Assembly (NCBI GenBank): GCA_002007465.1
Contig: LNAC01000037.1
Location: 124,343 to 188,342 of the forward strand
Source: Ailurus styani
Taxonomy: Eukaryota > Chordata > Mammalia > Carnivora > Ailuridae
Reading direction: 5' to 3'
DNA length: 64,000 bases
Made by a program: the position numbers and the translations under genes. Under the pieces are notes generated by a model, which saw only the letters and a program-made list of their open reading frames with translations, did no database searches and had not been told where the DNA came from. Below, in pieces: positions 11,821 to 23,280 of the stretch (position 1 is the stretch's first letter; each line of letters opens with the position of its first letter).

Positions 11821-14800
11821 AAGCTGTTTGGGAAGAGGGAAACAAGAAATAGATAACTGTATTTTTCATTCCATTAAATTATGTGTCTAGTTCTACTATT
11901 ATATTGCCAAATAAAACCATGATTGTCTTTCCTTAAAAGAAAATTTGTTGAATTTATTTTTGTACCAAAGGAATGGTATTTTAAGGCATTGATCTTCATA
12001 CTGTGTAGCATTTACTGTCATTAAAAAAATTTCTCACTAACAATAGAATGGTGTAATAAATGTCTCTGCAGTAAAAAGAAATAATGTGGTATCTGGAACC
12101 GGACTCAGGTCTCCAAAGACCTGTAAGTACTTTTCTTCCAAGAAAGCACAGTGACTGCAAAGAGACATATGTTTTGTGATTGTGTCATCTGGCACCAAAT
12201 GTGAGCTGTAAGGAAATGCTAAGACACAACGTGGGTTTAAGAGAATGTTGGTCTCAGGAAATATTGTATTTAATATAAATGCATAATGCAAAAAAATTAA
12301 GTGTTATCATTTTTATAGTAATTTAAAACATCCCAGTTTATAAGAAAGTGGAAAAAACACATTAGATTAAAAAGCCCAATGGCTAATTTTTTCTTATCTG
12401 TTTAAATAGCTTGAAAATGATTCACAATTTGCATACTCTTTTCCTTAAAAATAGCAAATGAAAACATTTTTAAATTATATGTATATGTGTGTATGGTTCT
12501 CTTGCAAGGACCCTGCAGTGCCATCTCTTTCTCTTGCTTTACCTTACATTTTTGGAATTCTCTTTCTATTCTAAGCATCTGTGATTCAGCAATAAATGTC
12601 TTGTCTTCTATGAAAATTAAAAAAAATTCTTTATAAATCAATCTATAATTATCTCGTCACAGACTGTTAAGGTGAACAACTATGTCTTAATTATAGAACT
12701 GGCAAGGTTTTTAAATATAATGTTAGCTTTCATATGAAAGATTAACACTAATTCTACATTTTAAAACATATGCTAGAAATCACTAAAGACTCCAGAATCA
12801 AGAAGGGAACAAGAGCTAAAAAACAAACAAACAAAAACTATCAATTCAGAAGAGATATCGATGATGCAAGTCAGTAAGAGAAAGCACTAAAATTATTGAC
12901 TCTTACTTTGTATGTTTTACATTACATGAGCAAGGAGAACCATGAAAGTAGCTAAAAAGTAAAAAATAAATATGATTAAAGGACAAAGTTAAGTTTTCAG
13001 CCTCCCTTTTCCTTCCAAATGTGATATAATAACTTCTAGGGTGGAAATTATTCTTTCTCCCTATAGATTAGCAATTTTACCATTTGAGTAGTTATTCTTT
13101 TCACTGAAATAAATAGCTGAAACTATGTTCCAATTTCCATCAAAAATAAATGTTATTTAAAGAATAGATTATTTTAATGGAATATATCAAAGGAAACATA
13201 AATAGCAACCTCAAAGGAAAGCTTTAAGTTTAGTAACACGGCACCAGGAAAAAGAACAAAACTGTTGTTTTCTAACTATTGGCTAATTAGCTTGACTAAG
13301 CTGAGTAAATATATAAACATTTATATTGGAAGTAAAAACTATTAACAAAGGTATTTTATTGTGAGTCCAAACACAAATGTGGCTTTCTATGCTGTTCTAG
13401 GCAACTCAGTTTCTATCCTGAAGGATATCTTACCGTTATGTGCTTTGGCAGATCTCCAGGGTCCCCTGGGAGAAAGCAATATCTCTATTTACATATCAAA
13501 GCAATCAAAGGATCAAACTCCATTAGAACTCTAAGAGGATGTGAAAATACTCTGATTCAAAGTCTCAACAATTTTCCTTCCAGAAATCAGACTACCTCCT
13601 TTGTCACACAATGCTTAGCACCCATGTAATATACCACAGAAAGGCAACCAAGATAAGCCTAAGAAAGAGTTAAAGATGCTATGCTAATGGTTTTTGAATT
13701 AGTTTAAATAACTGTTTTGAATAAAGATATAGGGAAAGGAGAAGTAAGTCCAAGGATCTTGGCCCATTCTAATGGGTTCTACTGTTTGGGACATCTACAG
13801 AATTACACAGAGACGTGGCTAATTGCAGTTCTGCACTTCATGAAAAAGGATGAATGCCCCATAACCAAAAGGTACTTAACTTGAATTTTACTGACAATTG
13901 AAGATTAACATTTTTAATGACCATCTCAACTTTTGCATATTTAGTAGAATGCAGTTTTCATTTTTTAGGATTTCTTAGCTTGCCGTTTTCTGTGCAGACT
14001 GGGGTATACAATACAGTATGCAAAAACAAACGTTAAACTAGTGGGGTTCAAAAGCCAGCCTACTCTAAATGTTTTCAGCCGGCTCTCTTTCTCATATGGC
14101 ACTGAATGCTTCCTGTGAATATATGAAAAATAAAAGTTAAAAATATGAATATAATAATTATAATTTTTTTGTTTAAATGGTTTCCTCAAGTGCTCAAATA
14201 ACACCTTTCACAATCAAATTGTGTCATTATTTAAACATTCTAAAACTGCATTTTTCCTTCATTGCATCTAATTAACCAGAAACAAGATTTTTAATAATCA
14301 CATCTTTAATTCAAAACCTCTTCTTCAATAAAATAACATTCATAATAGTAATTATAATGATTCTTCATATTTATGAAGCGCTTATACTTTCTCTTAAAAT
14401 TCCTTCAAAGAAGGCAGAGGACTAACAGTGGTCACCCCAGACAAGATTGAGATTGAAATCTTGCTTTTCCTTCCAACAAGTATCCTTTTCTCTTCTCCTC
14501 CTCCTCCTTGCTCTGTCTCTCTTTCTCTCCCTCCCTCCCCATAAACATTTATTGAATCCTGGATATAATTCAGGCATTGTGTTTAAACACTTTCCTTTCC
14601 ATATGTTATCTCCCTACAGTTTTACAACCTTGTACCTCAGCGATTCAGTGATAACAGCAGAATGTGAAGAATGTAAGGGCCCTCTTTGGAAACTCTGTTC
14701 AGTTTCTTATTTGTCTCTTACATTATTATTACAAACATTTCTTGAGTATAGAGGGACAAATGCTAGGTACTTCAAATTCCTTCTAAGTTTTTTTCCCTTG

Positions 14801-14940
14801 AAATTTAGACATATGAATTACACATTAAATATCAATACATTCTGTTGTTTGTATATTCCTAAATTTTGGTGACTTAACACCATGAAGCCTAGGGTATAAT
14901 GCCAGGTCCCAGAGGTGCTTAAACTTATCCTTAAAGTTTT
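11821..14940. other. Unique noncoding DNA
   Basis: Three kilobases with no SINE or L1 that I can recognise. A pyrimidine-rich patch (14470-14540) and a weak MIR/L2-like patch at 14540-14640 ('acatttattgaatcctgg') are the only features. Frames such as 12037-12291 and 14447-14872 have no recognisable domain and no splice or start context that I would defend. Confidence 0.5.
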
Positions 14941-14959
14941 TGAGAAGAGTCACTACATA

Positions 14960-15240
14960 CTCTTTTAATGAATGTTTATAGAGGATCTATGATGTGCCAA
15001 GCACTATGATATACGATGGCAATATAACTGAAGCAGAACAAAATTCCTGATCTCAATTTTAGGGAAGAATAAGTACAAGAAAATTGATTAGTATAAATCA
15101 ATGTTAAGTCTGATTAATAAAGGAATAGCAGGATGTTATGGGAGAGACAGGAAGGAGCACACAATTTTGTGTGGAGGCTGAGTATAAAAAAGGTTCAGAA
15201 GAGATGGGTTTGAAGGATGAAGGACTTTTTCAGGTGGATA
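14960..15240. repeat. L2-like fossil
   Basis: 'atgatgtgccaagcactatg', then an 'acaaaattcctgatctca' block and a later 'gggagagacaggaaggagc' block follow the order of an L2 3' end. Diverged. Confidence 0.5.
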
Positions 15241-15242
15241 GT

Positions 15243-15275
15243 TAATAATAATAATAATAATAATAACAACAACTA
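15243..15275. repeat. (AAT)n microsatellite
   Basis: About nine AAT units followed by a few AAC units. Confidence 0.95.
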
Positions 15276-15514
15276 TCTTTTGTTGAACCTCTATTAGGTC
15301 TCAGACACTAGACCAGGTATAATAATTATTATCTCCTTTATGATTACATTTTCATGAAGTGCAAAACTGCAATTAGCCATATCTCTATGTAATTCTGTAG
15401 ATGTCCCATTCTCCTTCCCCTATATTTTTACACAAAACAGTTATTTAAACTAATTAAAAAACCATTAGCATACTATCTTTAACTTTTTCTTACACATATT
15501 TTGGTTGCTTTTCT

Positions 15515-15655
15515 GTGGGGTATTACATTGTGCTAAACATAAGGTAGCTGAGGTTCAGGAGATAAGAAGATTCTTCAAGGTCACACAACAAGTAAGTAGC
15601 AGAGGCAGAATCCAAATTCTGTTTTATCTTACTCGATCTATATCACGCTACCATA
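15515..15655 (-). repeat. MIR fossil
   Basis: 'tgaggttcaggaga', 'aaggtcacacaacaagtaag' and 'agcagaggcagaatccaa' follow the reversed MIR core in order. Confidence 0.75.
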
Positions 15656-15659
15656 TTTT

Positions 15660-17224
15660 GTAGTGTTTCTGATATGGTCTTTTGAAATGTTATTTTTTAA
15701 CCCATGATTATCCATTTCCCAAATTTTGCTTTTACTTATATCGTGCTTTTTATTGTAAGTTCGCTAATTAAAAAAATCAACTTTTCTTCTTTTTGTATAT
15801 GTAAATTATGTTCAACAAATATAATGATTGCACCCCTGCCTATCTCACAGGATTCTTGTGAGGGTCAAATGATACAAGAGTTTTAGAAAAGCCTTTGAAA
15901 ATATGGCAAACTGAAAAAGTACAAGTTATTCTTTATAATAGAAATTTTCTGCTCCAAAATTTTGTTAACTCTAATGATTTCTTTGTGTCTGTTGCCTTCA
16001 TCTTTGTATGTGTTGAAGTTTCCATGTTCTGTTTCTTTGAAATTATATTTAATTGATTTATAGTTATTATTTTGACTTGGCAATAACAACTTGATCACCT
16101 GTGGATAATATCAGCCTAGTTAATCATTTGTTAACTGGCCACCACTAATTACTTGCGTTCCCCAATCTTGTATAATTTGTAGATGCATGTGTGCATGCAT
16201 CTGTGTATATAGCTCTATAATATATTACACCAGTACTAAGGTTGAATTCAACTAACCTAAACCTTATTTTAGGTCACAATACATGCATTCTATAGACTAG
16301 GTCTTTGACATTCCCTGAATTTTTGATTTGTCTGCAGCACCAGCAATTTCTTCCCATTTCTTTTCTTGTGTTGAATGCCATTTTCCAATAAATGGTTATT
16401 TGGAGGGCACTTTTCAATGAAATTCTCTAAGAATTAAGCATGTTTTTTTGAGTTACTCATTTTTAGAAGTTCATATACTTTCTTTTATTTTTATTTTATT
16501 GGTTTTTTCATTGATTTTTATATTGAAATATGTATTTCCCCATTATTAACCAGTACCTTGTTCTTAGTCTCCCAACATCTAGATTTAAGACATTTGATCT
16601 ACTTCATTTAACTCAAAAATAGTAAATAATTAGCAGTATATTTAATAGTGATGAACTTATCATATTGTATATTTTATATAAGCCTCAAAAAGTACATAAG
16701 GTCTATTAGCTCCGAATATCTAGGGGGTTAAAAAAATTTTAGTTTTACAATGCATTTCTCTTTTCATCTGCATTTCAAAACTAGATCTTGGAATTTTAGA
16801 ATTCTGGGGTATTGTAGTCATATCCTTTATTTATCCTGCCTGATAACAAAGATGATGACCATAATATACTCAGGGTAAGGATGAAGTGATCCATACTTTC
16901 CATATTATATATTAATTTTCATTAAGTTAATTATTTCTGAAGTTCTCTAATATATTGGACATAATTACTAATTTGTGTGAAGAAAACTATTCTTTAGTCC
17001 AAAAACACTACTCTGATTAGTATTTCTATAGTATTTCTTAAATTAATATTTTTTTCAAATTAATAATAATAATTTAAGTGTAGAACATGAATTTTTACCT
17101 TTTTTCTTCATGGATGTTTTCAGTTTGATAACAGCATAATCTATGTTTTAGTAATAAATTATAGGCTAGAGAAATCAAAGTGAAAGTTTAGAATACTTTA
17201 ATAGGCAGTGTACAGTTAGGTGTA
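15660..17224. other. Unique AT-rich DNA
   Basis: No recognised repeats or genes; short open frames at 15704-15886 and 15883-16098 are AT-driven. Confidence 0.55.
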
Positions 17225-17376
17225 TAAGGACCTAAAGAACACAAAACTACTAATTTGAAAGAATATATGTAGCCCTGTGTTTATTGCAGCATTAGTTATA
17301 ATAGCTAAATTTTGGAAGCAGCCCAAGTGTCCATTGATAGATGAATAGATAAAAAAGATTTGGTGTATATATATAT
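17225..17376 (+). mobile_element. L1 3' end, first half (split element)
   Basis: Matches L1 ORF2 end wording: 'tgtttattgcagcattagtt', 'cccaagtgtccattgataga', 'gatgaatagat', ending in (TA)n after 'gatttggtgtata'. The continuation of this element is found only at 18148, about 770 bp further on. Confidence 0.85.
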
Positions 17377-17967
17377 ATATTAACTTAAAATGTGGCAAAT
17401 TTTCTACAAAATATATAAAAAGAAAATTACAGGCTAGCCGATGCACTAATTGAATGTATTGAAAGTTATTTGTCACCTTTGTGGATTCAAAGTATGCCTG
17501 CCTGGGTTATGCGTGATTGGTGAGGTCAATTTTGTACTGCTTTCAAGATCAGCGATGAATATTTCTTCTCTGATATTATGGAGTGGAAGGGGCTTATATT
17601 TCCAAAAGTCCTGCAAGCTCAAATAATTGATCTGAGAGTAACTTTTTGTCTCTTGGAGTTTACAATAAGCATTAAATGGAGGAAAGAGGGCACCTGGGTG
17701 GCTCAGTGGGTTAAGCCTCTGCCTTCGGCTCAGGTCATGATCTCAGGGTCCTGGGATCAAGGCCCGCATTGGGCTCTCTGCTCGGCAGGGAGCCTGCTTC
17801 CTCCTCTCTCCTCTCTCTCTGCCTGCTTCTCTGCCTCCTTGTGATCTCTCTCTGTCAAATAAATAAATAAATAAATAAATATTTTTAAAAAATAAAATAA
17901 ATGGAGGAAAGAAAAAAATGCTTCAAATCTTCATTTCCCAAGATTGGAAAAACAGATAAATTAGATA
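17377..17967 (+). repeat. Local duplication, copy A (contains a later SINE)
   Basis: Unique-sequence copy of 20960-21323, in the same orientation, interrupted by a CAN-SINE at 17688-17898 that copy B lacks. From 17572 to 17687 it differs from 21153-21268 at a single base, while the part to the left is clearly more diverged. It sits inside an L1 3' end, so B is probably the original locus. Confidence 0.9.
17688..17898 (+). mobile_element. CAN-SINE inside duplication copy A
   Basis: Full-length element with (AAAT)n tail and a perfect 14-bp target duplication 'aaatggaggaaaga' at 17674-17687 and 17899-17912. Absent from copy B, so it inserted after the duplication. Confidence 0.97.
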
Positions 17968-17984
17968 ATTAGCTATTCTCCCTG

Positions 17985-17988
<4 letters not shown>

Positions 17989-18028
<40 letters not shown>

Positions 18029-18032
18029 CTAG

Positions 18033-18078
<46 letters not shown>
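17989..18078. repeat. (GT)n then (TA)n microsatellite
   Basis: About 19 GT units (17989-18026), a short spacer 'agctagatgtgtg', then about 20 TA units. The TA tract is probably the far side of the L1's own TA run. Confidence 0.95.
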
Positions 18079-18147
18079 TAACACATTTGGCAATACTTTT
18101 ATGTATATATATAATATAGTATATAGTATACACACACATATACACAC

Positions 18148-18310
18148 AATGGAATATTAGTCATAGAAAAAGAATGGAATCCTGCTATTTGTGACAACAT
18201 GGATGGACCTAGAGAGTATAACACTAAGAAAAATATGTCAAAGGAATATCAATGCCACATGATTTTTCACTCATATATGGAATTTAAGAAATAAAACAAA
18301 TGAAGAAAGA
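18148..18310 (+). mobile_element. L1 3' end, second half (split element)
   Basis: Continues the L1 from 17376: 'aatggaatattagtcat', 'gacaacatggatggacctag', 'ttcactcatatatggaat', then an A-rich tail. Confidence 0.85.
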
Positions 18311-18327
18311 AAAAAAAAGAGACAAGC

Positions 18328-18329
18328 CA

Positions 18330-18360
<31 letters not shown>

Positions 18361-18363
18361 CAA
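18328..18363. repeat. (AAAAC)n microsatellite
   Basis: Several AAAAC units, at the junction between two L1 3' ends in opposite orientation. Confidence 0.9.
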
Positions 18364-18540
18364 ATTCTACTCTGTTAGTTTCAGGTGTACAATATAGTGA
18401 TTCAACAATTCTGTACATGAGCCAATGCTTTCCACAAAAGCACTCCTTAATCCCCATCATCTATTTAACCCATCCCCCAAACCACCCCCATTCTGGCAAC
18501 CATCATTTTGTTCTCTATGGTAATTAATAGAATACTGTAT
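18364..18540 (-). mobile_element. L1 3' UTR fragment
   Basis: 'gttagtttcaggtgtacaat' and 'cactccttaatccccatcat' are reversed carnivore L1 3' UTR wording. Its tail faces the tail of the plus-strand L1 at 18310. Confidence 0.75.
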
Positions 18541-18554
18541 GTTAACTGTGCTGG

Positions 18555-18563
18555 GGAAAGAAA

Positions 18564-18624
<61 letters not shown>

Positions 18625-18773
18625 GGAAGGAAGGAAGGAAGAGAAGAAAAAGAAGGAAGTAAGGAAAAGAAAGGAAAGGAAAGGAAAGGAAAGGAAAGGA
18701 AAGGAAAGGAAAGGAAAGGAAAGGAAAGGAAAGGAAAGGAAAGGGGAGGAGGGAAGGAGGGAGGAAGGAAGAG
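18555..18773. repeat. (GAAA)n-(GGAAA)n homopurine tract
   Basis: About 220 bp with no pyrimidine on the plus strand apart from a stray T. (GAAA)n gives way to (GGAAA)n and then a GGGA-rich end. The long Lys/Glu-rich frames here come from the repeat. Confidence 0.97.
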
Positions 18774-18947
18774 TCTTGACTTTTAAGGTTCTTCTTTCTC
18801 ACCCTGAGATTTTAAAGTAGAGATGAGAGAATGAAAAACAAGAGTGCATTCCCCTTTGTGGAGTACAAAAATAAGAAACAGGGAAAAACAACTCTATCAA
18901 GTTTTTTACAAGTGATCCCACATTCCCATCCACCATATCTTGGCAGG

Positions 18948-19144
18948 TTTTTTTTTAAGATTTTATTTATTTATTTGACACAGAGAGACAGATTACAAGT
19001 AGGCAGAGAGGCAGGCAGAGAGAGAGGAGGAAGCAGGCTCCCTGCTGAGCAGAGAACCTGATGTGGGGCTGGATCCCAGGACCCTGCGATCATGACCTGA
19101 GCATAAGGCAGAGGCTTTAACCCACTGAGCCACCCAGGCACCCC
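18948..19144 (-). mobile_element. CAN-SINE
   Basis: Poly-T start, 'attttatttatttatttgac', and the reversed head 'actgagccacccaggcaccc'. Flanked by a short direct repeat 'cttggcag' (about 18939 and 19144). Confidence 0.95.
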
Positions 19145-19896
19145 TTGGCAGTTTTCTATATATTAACTAACCCTAAATACAGTTAAAGGAATATGACACA
19201 ATAATTTGTATTTCACCTTCATGGTGGATTACCATTTCTTATATTGTGAGAACTCATCCTGGCACTATTTGCTATAGATCTGAATTTACTAAGTTATATC
19301 CACATTAGAAATGTCCCAAAGGAGCATACTTATTAAGACATCTGAAATACTTCATCATAGGATAGTCTAGCTTACAAACATGCATAGAGGCTGTGGACCA
19401 CTTTTGAAGAAAGGTACAGCAGATGGACTGCTATCTGATATTATGCACTCCTAGGAAAGTTTGGATAGATCACTTCTACTCTAACTGAAGAATTATATAG
19501 ACTAATATGTAGTGGAAAGGGGGAGTTAACTGTGTTAGTTATAATTGAAAATGAACAGGAAATGCCAAAGATAATCAGGTCTTTGATTTGTATATACCTA
19601 TATAGCATTTCCTTAAATTTCCAGGAGAAAATAAAGAGAAAACAAAGGATCTGTGAAGAGACTTTCTTCCTTGTGGTTCATAACCACCACATAGTATATT
19701 GTCACATATTTCCCCCTTATTTTAAATTTGAATTTATATGCAGAAACCTGTATTCAAAGCATTCCAGTGTCAACACTTCTTGCTAACATCTAGATAAGTA
19801 AATGGTAAAATAATGTCTGGCAATTAAAAATTGGATTTTGCATCCATATTATTGTTGAGAGGAAATCGAAAAGTTATCACAAAATAAGACTCTATT
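19145..19896. other. Unique noncoding DNA
   Basis: No recognised repeat. A short frame at 19532-19786 has no domain I recognise. Confidence 0.5.
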
Positions 19897-20025
19897 ATGT
19901 TGAGGTATGTTCCCTCTAAACTCACTTTGTTAAAAGTTTTTATCATTAATAGATATTGAATGTTGTCAAAATTCTTTTCTACATCTATCGAGATGATCAT
20001 ATGATTTTGTTATCAGCTAAAATGC
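19897..20025 (-). mobile_element. L1 ORF2 fragment
   Basis: 'ttgaggtatgttccctctaa' and 'tcgagatgatcatatgattt' are reversed ORF2 landmarks in correct order. Short and decayed. Confidence 0.75.
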
Positions 20026-20084
20026 TAGAGTGTAAAACAACCTGAACAATTAAACATTCTTTACATCTGACAACATGAGATTTA

Positions 20085-20420
20085 TTCCATATCTATTTAA
20101 CACAAATTTACTAAGTGAACACCACAGGCATGGTCCTGATCCATGGTCCTCTGTGTGGTAGGACAAAAATAAGTGTATAATATGAACCTTGTCCATGAGG
20201 TACTTACACCATATGTGAAAAGACAAGATAAATATACATGAATATGTCCTGAACAATTCATGAATCAGTATAAACCAATACCACAAGGCATGAGATTATA
20301 TTAAAAAACAAAGTCAAGGTTTATATTATTGGTGTGATGGGCATGCCAAAAGAACAGAGAGTAATGTGAGCTAAAGTAATCAGGGAAAGCATCCTGGAAG
20401 AGATGGGACTTCAACTGAAC
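20085..20420. repeat. L2-like or other ancient repeat
   Basis: The pattern 'gtccatgaggtacttaca' then 'agggaaagcatcctggaag' and 'gatgggacttcaactgaac' is the general order of an ancient L2-type element. The family assignment is weak. Confidence 0.45.
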
Positions 20421-20959
20421 CATGAAACGTTTCTAGATTGTAAGGAATTGTGTAGATAACAGTAAGGAGTGGAGATTAATGTGTTTGAAAAAAAAAAAGA
20501 ATAGTAAAGTTTTAAAAGCTGTAATTATTGGTTGCAGGATTACTTTTTTGAAAGAAGTATTAACAAAGAACAATAGGCTATCATCCATAGACCCCTAGGT
20601 TAAGCCAAATGCTACACTGGCTTGACCAGGGATTGGTCCTATTGTTCTAATTCCTGTAATCTCAAATTACATTGCTAGGACAATTTAATTATTTCCTACT
20701 CCGAAATCATCATAAGTCAATCACTTACCATGTGGGGTATTTTACAAATAAACAAAAGCATTACAGCTGAAGATATATAATATGTCACAGAGGACTTCCA
20801 TCTTATGTTTGTGAACTAGCTAGCCCTATTTATTTAGAAGGATCACCCACAGATGTTTCACAGAAGGAGAAGGGAAAGAGAGAAAAAAATCTACCCACTG
20901 AGAATATATTTAATTATTCTTACCAGGGCATCTGTGTGAATGATGCAAGCTGTTCAAAA

Positions 20960-21323
20960 ATATTAATTTTAAAAGTGGCATATTCTCTACAAGAATATAA
21001 AAAGGAAATTACAGGCAAGCCGATAAACTAATTGAGTATATTGGAAGTTATTTGTCACCTTCATGGATTCAAAGTATGCCTGCCCAGGTTATGCAAGGTT
21101 GGTGAGGTCAATTTTGTATGGCTTTCAAGATCAGCAATGAAATTTCTTCTTCGATATTATGGAGTGGAAGGGGCTTATATTTCCAAAAGTCCTGCAAGCT
21201 CAAATAATTGATCTGAGAGTAACTTTTTGTCTCTTGGAGTTTATAATAAGCATTAAATGGAGGAAAGAAAAAAATGCTTCAAATCCTCATTTCCCAAAAT
21301 TGGAAAAACAGATTAGTTAGATA
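20960..21323 (+). repeat. Local duplication, copy B (SINE-free)
   Basis: Partner of 17377-17967, 3.58 kb away. It is surrounded by unique DNA and lacks the SINE seen in copy A, so it is the likely ancestral copy. Confidence 0.9.
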
Positions 21324-22153
21324 TTCTTGATCTGTCCTCACTGCCTAGCTTCCCCTCTAGCAGAGAAAGCTGGGGTTTCTGATTTTTCCCAGGTGAATTT
21401 AGTTTTAATGCCAGCTGGTTTGGAATGCCCCTGACATATCGCAGACTAAAAAAAAAGGAAGGAGTTTGCCTCCTGAGGAAGACAAGTCTGAGTCAACTCT
21501 GCAAAAAGGCTGTTTACTCAAAAAATGCCTTTACTGTTACTGGAAAGTGAATAGGAAACATGTGGAGAAAAAAACATGCATTTTGGTCTTCCAAAAATTT
21601 CCTTGGCTTTTGTTTTGTAACTCTTTAAATTTTAGATCATAACCTTCTAAATTTTTATTCCATCACAGTGGTTAAATAATCATTAATAATAGAGTAAAAT
21701 AAACCCTTCCTAATTTACGTGACTTTGAAAGGAAGGAAAAATGTATTGAACATTTATTATGTAGTAGATTTATTCTAGATATTTTAACTTACATTATCTC
21801 ACTGAATCCTTAAGACATCTATGGGACGCATTGCTGGTTTTTATTAGCATTCAACCATAGAACAACAATAAATAACCATACTATACCAGTTTAAGTTAAT
21901 TCCACTAGAACATTATGAAAAATCTATTTTTACAAAGTGGACTTACCCAGAAGCACTTTACTTTGTTCACTTTTCCAGAATTTTGGAAAACACAAAAATG
22001 AGCTGCTTTCCAGAAAACTAAACTTTATTGGAATTTTCCCAGGATACACAGGAAATGTCATCATTGTTCGCCTACTTGATTTAGAAATGACTGTTGTTTC
22101 AGATCAGGTTTATGGATAGTGTTTAAGAGTATGAAAACAAAAAAAAAAAAATA
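21324..22153. other. Unique noncoding DNA, possibly conserved
   Basis: 21330-21560 has a more balanced base composition than its surroundings and no recognised repeat. It could be a conserved noncoding element, but that cannot be decided from one sequence. 21730-21850 may hold a faint MIR/L2 fossil. Confidence 0.35.
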
Positions 22154-22347
22154 GGGCGCCTGGGTGGCTCAGTGGGTTAAAGCCTCTGCTTTCGGCTCAG
22201 GTCATGATCTCAGCGTCCTGGGATCGAGGCCCGCATCGGGCTCTCTGCTCAGCAGGGAGCCTGCTTCCTCCTCTCCTTGTCTCTCTGCCTGCCTCTGCCT
22301 CTCTGCCTACTTGTAATCTCTCNTAAAAAAAAAAAAAAAAAAAAAAA
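22154..22347 (+). mobile_element. CAN-SINE, young, with one ambiguous base
   Basis: Close to the young consensus, with a 23-A tail. The usual stretch 'tgtcaaataaataaataaaa' is missing: the body jumps from 'tgtaatctctc' through an N at 22323 straight to poly-A. The N marks uncertainty at that junction. Confidence 0.95.
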
Positions 22348-22396
22348 GTATGTATGCATGTATGTATGTATGTATTTGTTTGTTTGTTTGTTTATT
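22348..22396. repeat. (GTAT)n-(GTTT)n microsatellite
   Basis: Tetranucleotide repeat that has grown out of the SINE tail: GTAT units then GTTT units. Confidence 0.9.
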
Positions 22397-22399
22397 TAC

Positions 22400-23201
22400 C
22401 AACAGTGATGTTAAAGGTTTTTGTTGTTATAAACCACTCGCAAATATAAAGAACATTGAATTCCATTTGCCACTTACTGCTGGGGAGATGTTTTGGCATC
22501 TTTTGTTTCTAGAGTCAGATCAGAACTTTTTGGCTACCACAGAAGAGAGATTGTATTCTCTGAGTATAGAAGTTAGTCATATAAATAATACTTTAATAGT
22601 GCAATATATTACATAATAGTTATTATTAATGTAATATGTACATATATTTATATATATACATTCACATTCTAATCCAAACCCCTAGTCCTCTGCAAATGTC
22701 ATGTAAGCAGTTTCCTGAATTTAATTTCATTAATGCAGAAACTGGGATAAATTTTGAGTTGAAGTTGTAAAATTCTGCCTTTTGTACTTGTGTTCTTATT
22801 GAAATCAGTCAACACAGAAAATCTGTGGTTTTTATGCCTTTTTTCTTACCTCTCTGGTGCTTGTCTAATCTAAGGAGTCAAAGAAAACATATTATGTATT
22901 ATGTATCCAAGATAAAGCTTGTGAGATTTTTACCATCCTCAGCTATGGGAGGAAGGCTTTGCTCAATGTTACTTGTATGAACTACCACAGCACACTCATA
23001 TAACCTGAACATCACTGAAAATCAGTGACTTTCTTGTTCCTTTGCATGAAACAATTTTTTTTCTGAGCAGTGTATACATTGATTTTATGTGGGGTTTATC
23101 TAAAAAACAAGTGAATGATGGGAAAATATGGATGAATCGATGATAAAATGATCTTAATGCACACATATACATATCAGTAGCCCATGAATACTGACTTGCT
23201 T
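22400..23201. other. Unique noncoding DNA
   Basis: No recognised repeats or gene. AT-rich patch at 22610-22660. Confidence 0.5.
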
Positions 23202-23210
23202 AAGACACAT

Positions 23211-23280
23211 GTATTGCATGGAACACTGGGTGTGGTGCATGAACAATGAACCTTGGATCACTGAAAAATAAAATAAAAAA
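23211..23280 (+). mobile_element. Very short L1 3'-end insertion
   Basis: 'actgggtgtggtgcatgaac' and 'actgaaaaataaaataaaaa' are the extreme 3' end of carnivore L1. A direct repeat 'aagacacat' flanks it (23202-23210 and 23281-23289). It is an extremely 5'-truncated retrotransposition. Confidence 0.85.

Noticed and set aside
11409..11856. Ser/Phe/Leu-rich and Lys/Glu-rich frames of about 100-130 codons
   Set aside because: Translation of a homopurine/homopyrimidine microsatellite.
14447..14872. 141-codon frame starting with a hydrophobic Leu-rich stretch
   Set aside because: The hydrophobic start comes from a CTCCTC/CTCTTT pyrimidine patch; no recognisable domain, and part overlaps a MIR/L2-like fossil.
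17700..17760. tRNA-like heads of CAN-SINEs as tRNA genes
   Set aside because: They are SINE 5' parts derived from tRNA-Lys, followed by SINE bodies and poly-A tails; not functional tRNA genes.
18508..18820. Lys/Glu/Arg-rich frames
   Set aside because: Product of the (GAAA)n/(GGAAA)n tract.
22350..22616. 88-codon frame after the SINE at 22154
   Set aside because: Its start is translated (GTAT)n/(GTTT)n repeat; the remainder shows no domain.
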